Assembly: GCA_965602945.1 (NCBI GenBank)
Contig: CBFDBC010000088.1
Location: 1 to 13,409 of the forward strand
DNA length: 13,409 bases
Direction of reading: 5' to 3'
DNA from: JAUXEH01 sp965602945
GTDB taxonomy: Bacteria; Acidobacteriota; Aminicenantia; Aminicenantales; Aminicenantaceae
The translations under genes and the position numbers were made by a program. Every line of letters starts with the position of its first letter. Positions within the stretch are counted from its first letter, which is position 1. Below the pieces are notes generated by a model. That model was not told where the DNA came from. It saw only the letters and a list, made by a program, of their open reading frames with translations, and ran no database searches. Of the stretch, positions 11,997-13,409 are shown piece by piece.

Positions 11997-13409
11997 TCAA
12001 ATACGGAACCACCAGAGCAGAGCGAAGCCTAGTGCCCCTGACACGATAAGGTAATAGGTCATGGGGATGATGGTTTTGCGAATGAGGGCGCCCTCCTTCC
12101 CCAGCAGCCCCACCACAGCGGATGCGGCCACTACGTTGTGCACACAGATCATGTTCCCGGCCGCTCCTCCCACGGCCTGCAGGGCCACGATCACGCCGGG
12201 TGTCAGGCCGGTTTTGAGGGCCGTTGCGAACTGGAAGAGTGAGAACATCATGTTGCTGAAGGTGTTGCTGCCTGCGATGAAGGCGCCCATGGCCCCGATC
12301 ACGGCGGCAAAGGCCGGCCAGACCGGTCCCACCACCGCCGCGGCGCCTCCGGCCAGGAGGATGGGCATCTGCTCCAGGCCCTCGGGTGTGCCGCTGTTGA
12401 TGAAGACCTTGACCATGGGAACCGCGAAACCCAGCGCCACCGCCGGGCCCGTGAGGCTGCGCAGCGTGCGGCCCGCAGCCCTGGCCGCCTGCCGGCCTGT
12501 CATCCGGTACACAAGGACGGCCATGGCGGATGCGAGGATAAAGAAAAAACCGGGCAGGTAGAACGGCTGGAAAGACGTGGATATCCCGCTGTTCAGGATC
12601 CCGGACCATCCCCACTGCACACCGGACAAGAGGGTCTGAAGGTCCGGCCACAGCCGGCTGGCCAGGAGGGTAAGTGCGACCACTATGTAGGGCATCCAGG
12701 CAACAAACGAGGAAGGCCCTTCTCCTCGGGAGGTTTCCTGAGGCAAACGGGCTCCCGACCAATCGTCCGGCCAATCCGAGGGGGGCGGGAAGTCCCATGC
12801 CTGCCGCGGAGTCAGTATCCGCCGTCGGGCCGCCAGGACCACGACCGTCAGCCCGAACAGGGAGCCGACCAGGGACGGGAACTCGGGTCCCCACAGCACA
12901 CCGGTGAGGGTGTATGGCACAGTAAAACAGAGCCCTGCGAACAGGGCGAAAGGCGTCACGGCCAGCCCTTCTTTCCAGCTGCGATTCTGTCCGAAGAAGC
13001 GTGTCATCATCACGATCATGATCAGAGGGATCAGGGTGCCGGTAACACCGTGAATGATCGCCACCTTGGCTCCGATGGTCTTCAGGTAGAGCGAGAACTC
13101 CACGCCGTGCCGCCCCAGATATTCCATCACTTCCGGTTGTCCGGCCAGCCCCCCGTTCACCCCGATCAGGATCGGGGTGCCGATGGCCCCGAATGAGACG
13201 CACGTGCTCTGGATGATCAGAGAAACCATGACCGCTGCCATGGCGGGGAAACCGATGGCTACCAGCAGGGGCGCGGCCACCGCGGCCGGGGTTCCGAATC
13301 CCGCTGCGGCTTCGATGAAGGAGCCGAATAAAAAGGCGAGGATCACGGCCTGGACCCTCCGGTCCGGCGAGACTTCGAACATGCTGCGCCGAATGGAGTG
13401 GAGGGCACC
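11997..13409 (-). CDS. L-lactate permease family (LctP) transporter, C-terminal part
   Basis: The gene continues past the right edge: the frame is open to the last base, and the ATG at 13382 lies within conserved sequence (IRRSMFEVSPDRRVQA). About 470 residues are visible of a family usually near 550. Diagnostic LctP segments are FIEAAAGFGTPAAVAAPLLV near the visible N-terminus, GSNTFSNMMFSLFQ, and the C-terminal signature VGGAAGNMICVHNVVAASAV followed by VGLLGKEGALIRKTI. Roughly ten hydrophobic membrane spans are visible, including the last one before the stop (YYLIVSGALGFALLWWF). The family imports lactate, and some members glycolate, by proton symport across the inner membrane. It would lie upstream of, and could be co-transcribed with, the NTF2-like gene 104 bp away. 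No lactate dehydrogenase gene is in the window. The family is confident; the exact substrate is not. Confidence 0.93.
   Translation of the reverse strand, partial: GALHSIRRSMFEVSPDRRVQAVILAFLFGSFIEAAAGFGTPAAVAAPLLVAIGFPAMAAVMVSLIIQSTCVSFGAIGTPILIGVNGGLAGQPEVMEYLGRHGVEFSLYLKTIGAKVAIIHGVTGTLIPLIMIVMMTRFFGQNRSWKEGLAVTPFALFAGLCFTVPYTLTGVLWGPEFPSLVGSLFGLTVVVLAARRRILTPRQAWDFPPPSDWPDDWSGARLPQETSRGEGPSSFVAWMPYIVVALTLLASRLWPDLQTLLSGVQWGWSGILNSGISTSFQPFYLPGFFFILASAMAVLVYRMTGRQAARAAGRTLRSLTGPAVALGFAVPMVKVFINSGTPEGLEQMPILLAGGAAAVVGPVWPAFAAVIGAMGAFIAGSNTFSNMMFSLFQFATALKTGLTPGVIVALQAVGGAAGNMICVHNVVAASAVVGLLGKEGALIRKTIIPMTYYLIVSGALGFALLWWFRI

Noticed and set aside
11893..13203. Long minus-strand open frame extending the NTF2-like gene upstream to make a 586-residue protein
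   Set aside because: The extension lies within the LctP permease gene on the same strand in another frame, reads as Gly/Arg/Pro-rich shadow sequence, and the NTF2-like gene has its own ribosome site and signal peptide.
1..13409. tRNA, rRNA, CRISPR arrays, insertion sequences, integrases, toxin-antitoxin pairs or a biosynthetic cluster
   Set aside because: No tRNA cloverleaf, regularly spaced repeats, transposase motifs or terminal inverted repeats were seen, and the neighbouring genes do not build a common pathway.

Overview
The window is a typical bacterial chromosomal stretch (G+C-rich, roughly 57-60% by eye) carrying nine protein genes, two of them cut by the window ends. No RNA genes, insertion sequences, phage genes or CRISPR arrays were seen. 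A secreted Asp-box/VPS10-like propeller protein, an S9C peptidase, a soluble Ser/Thr kinase and an NTF2-like secreted protein together suggest Acidobacteriota or a relative such as Aminicenantes. That is an inference from gene content, not from a marker gene.

Layout. At the left edge is the C-terminus of a prolyl-oligopeptidase family peptidase (+). 32 bp later comes an 891-residue protein related to pyruvate phosphate dikinase (PPDK). It keeps the nucleotide-binding and phosphohistidine parts but has no PEP/pyruvate barrel. Converging on it is a 911-residue exported BNR/Asp-box propeller protein (-). Upstream of that, on the same strand, is an 863-residue fusion of a STAND-type NTPase, a GNAT-like domain and a Ser/Thr kinase. 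A 282-bp divergent intergenic region separates the kinase from a small lipoprotein-like gene (+). This region holds a near-consensus sigma70 promoter, a tandem direct repeat and a hairpin abutting the kinase ribosome binding site. The lipoprotein-like protein is built from two copies of a helical unit with three histidines conserved at identical spacing. Next come a MaoC/NodN-like hydratase (-), an exported LolA-like protein with a charged insert (+), a secreted SnoaL/NTF2-like protein (-) and an LctP-family lactate permease (-) running off the right edge.

The genes do not form one pathway. Most are single transcription units, and good promoter candidates lie before the lipoprotein-like gene, the LolA-like gene and the MaoC gene. 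Possible functional pairs are the peptidase with the dikinase-like gene (same strand, close spacing), the permease with the NTF2-like gene (same strand, 104 bp apart), and the kinase with the divergent lipoprotein-like gene (shared control region).

The best candidates for something undescribed are the NTPase-GNAT-kinase fusion, the dikinase-like protein with a replaced acceptor domain, and the duplicated three-histidine protein. All functional statements come from reading motifs; no database search was possible.
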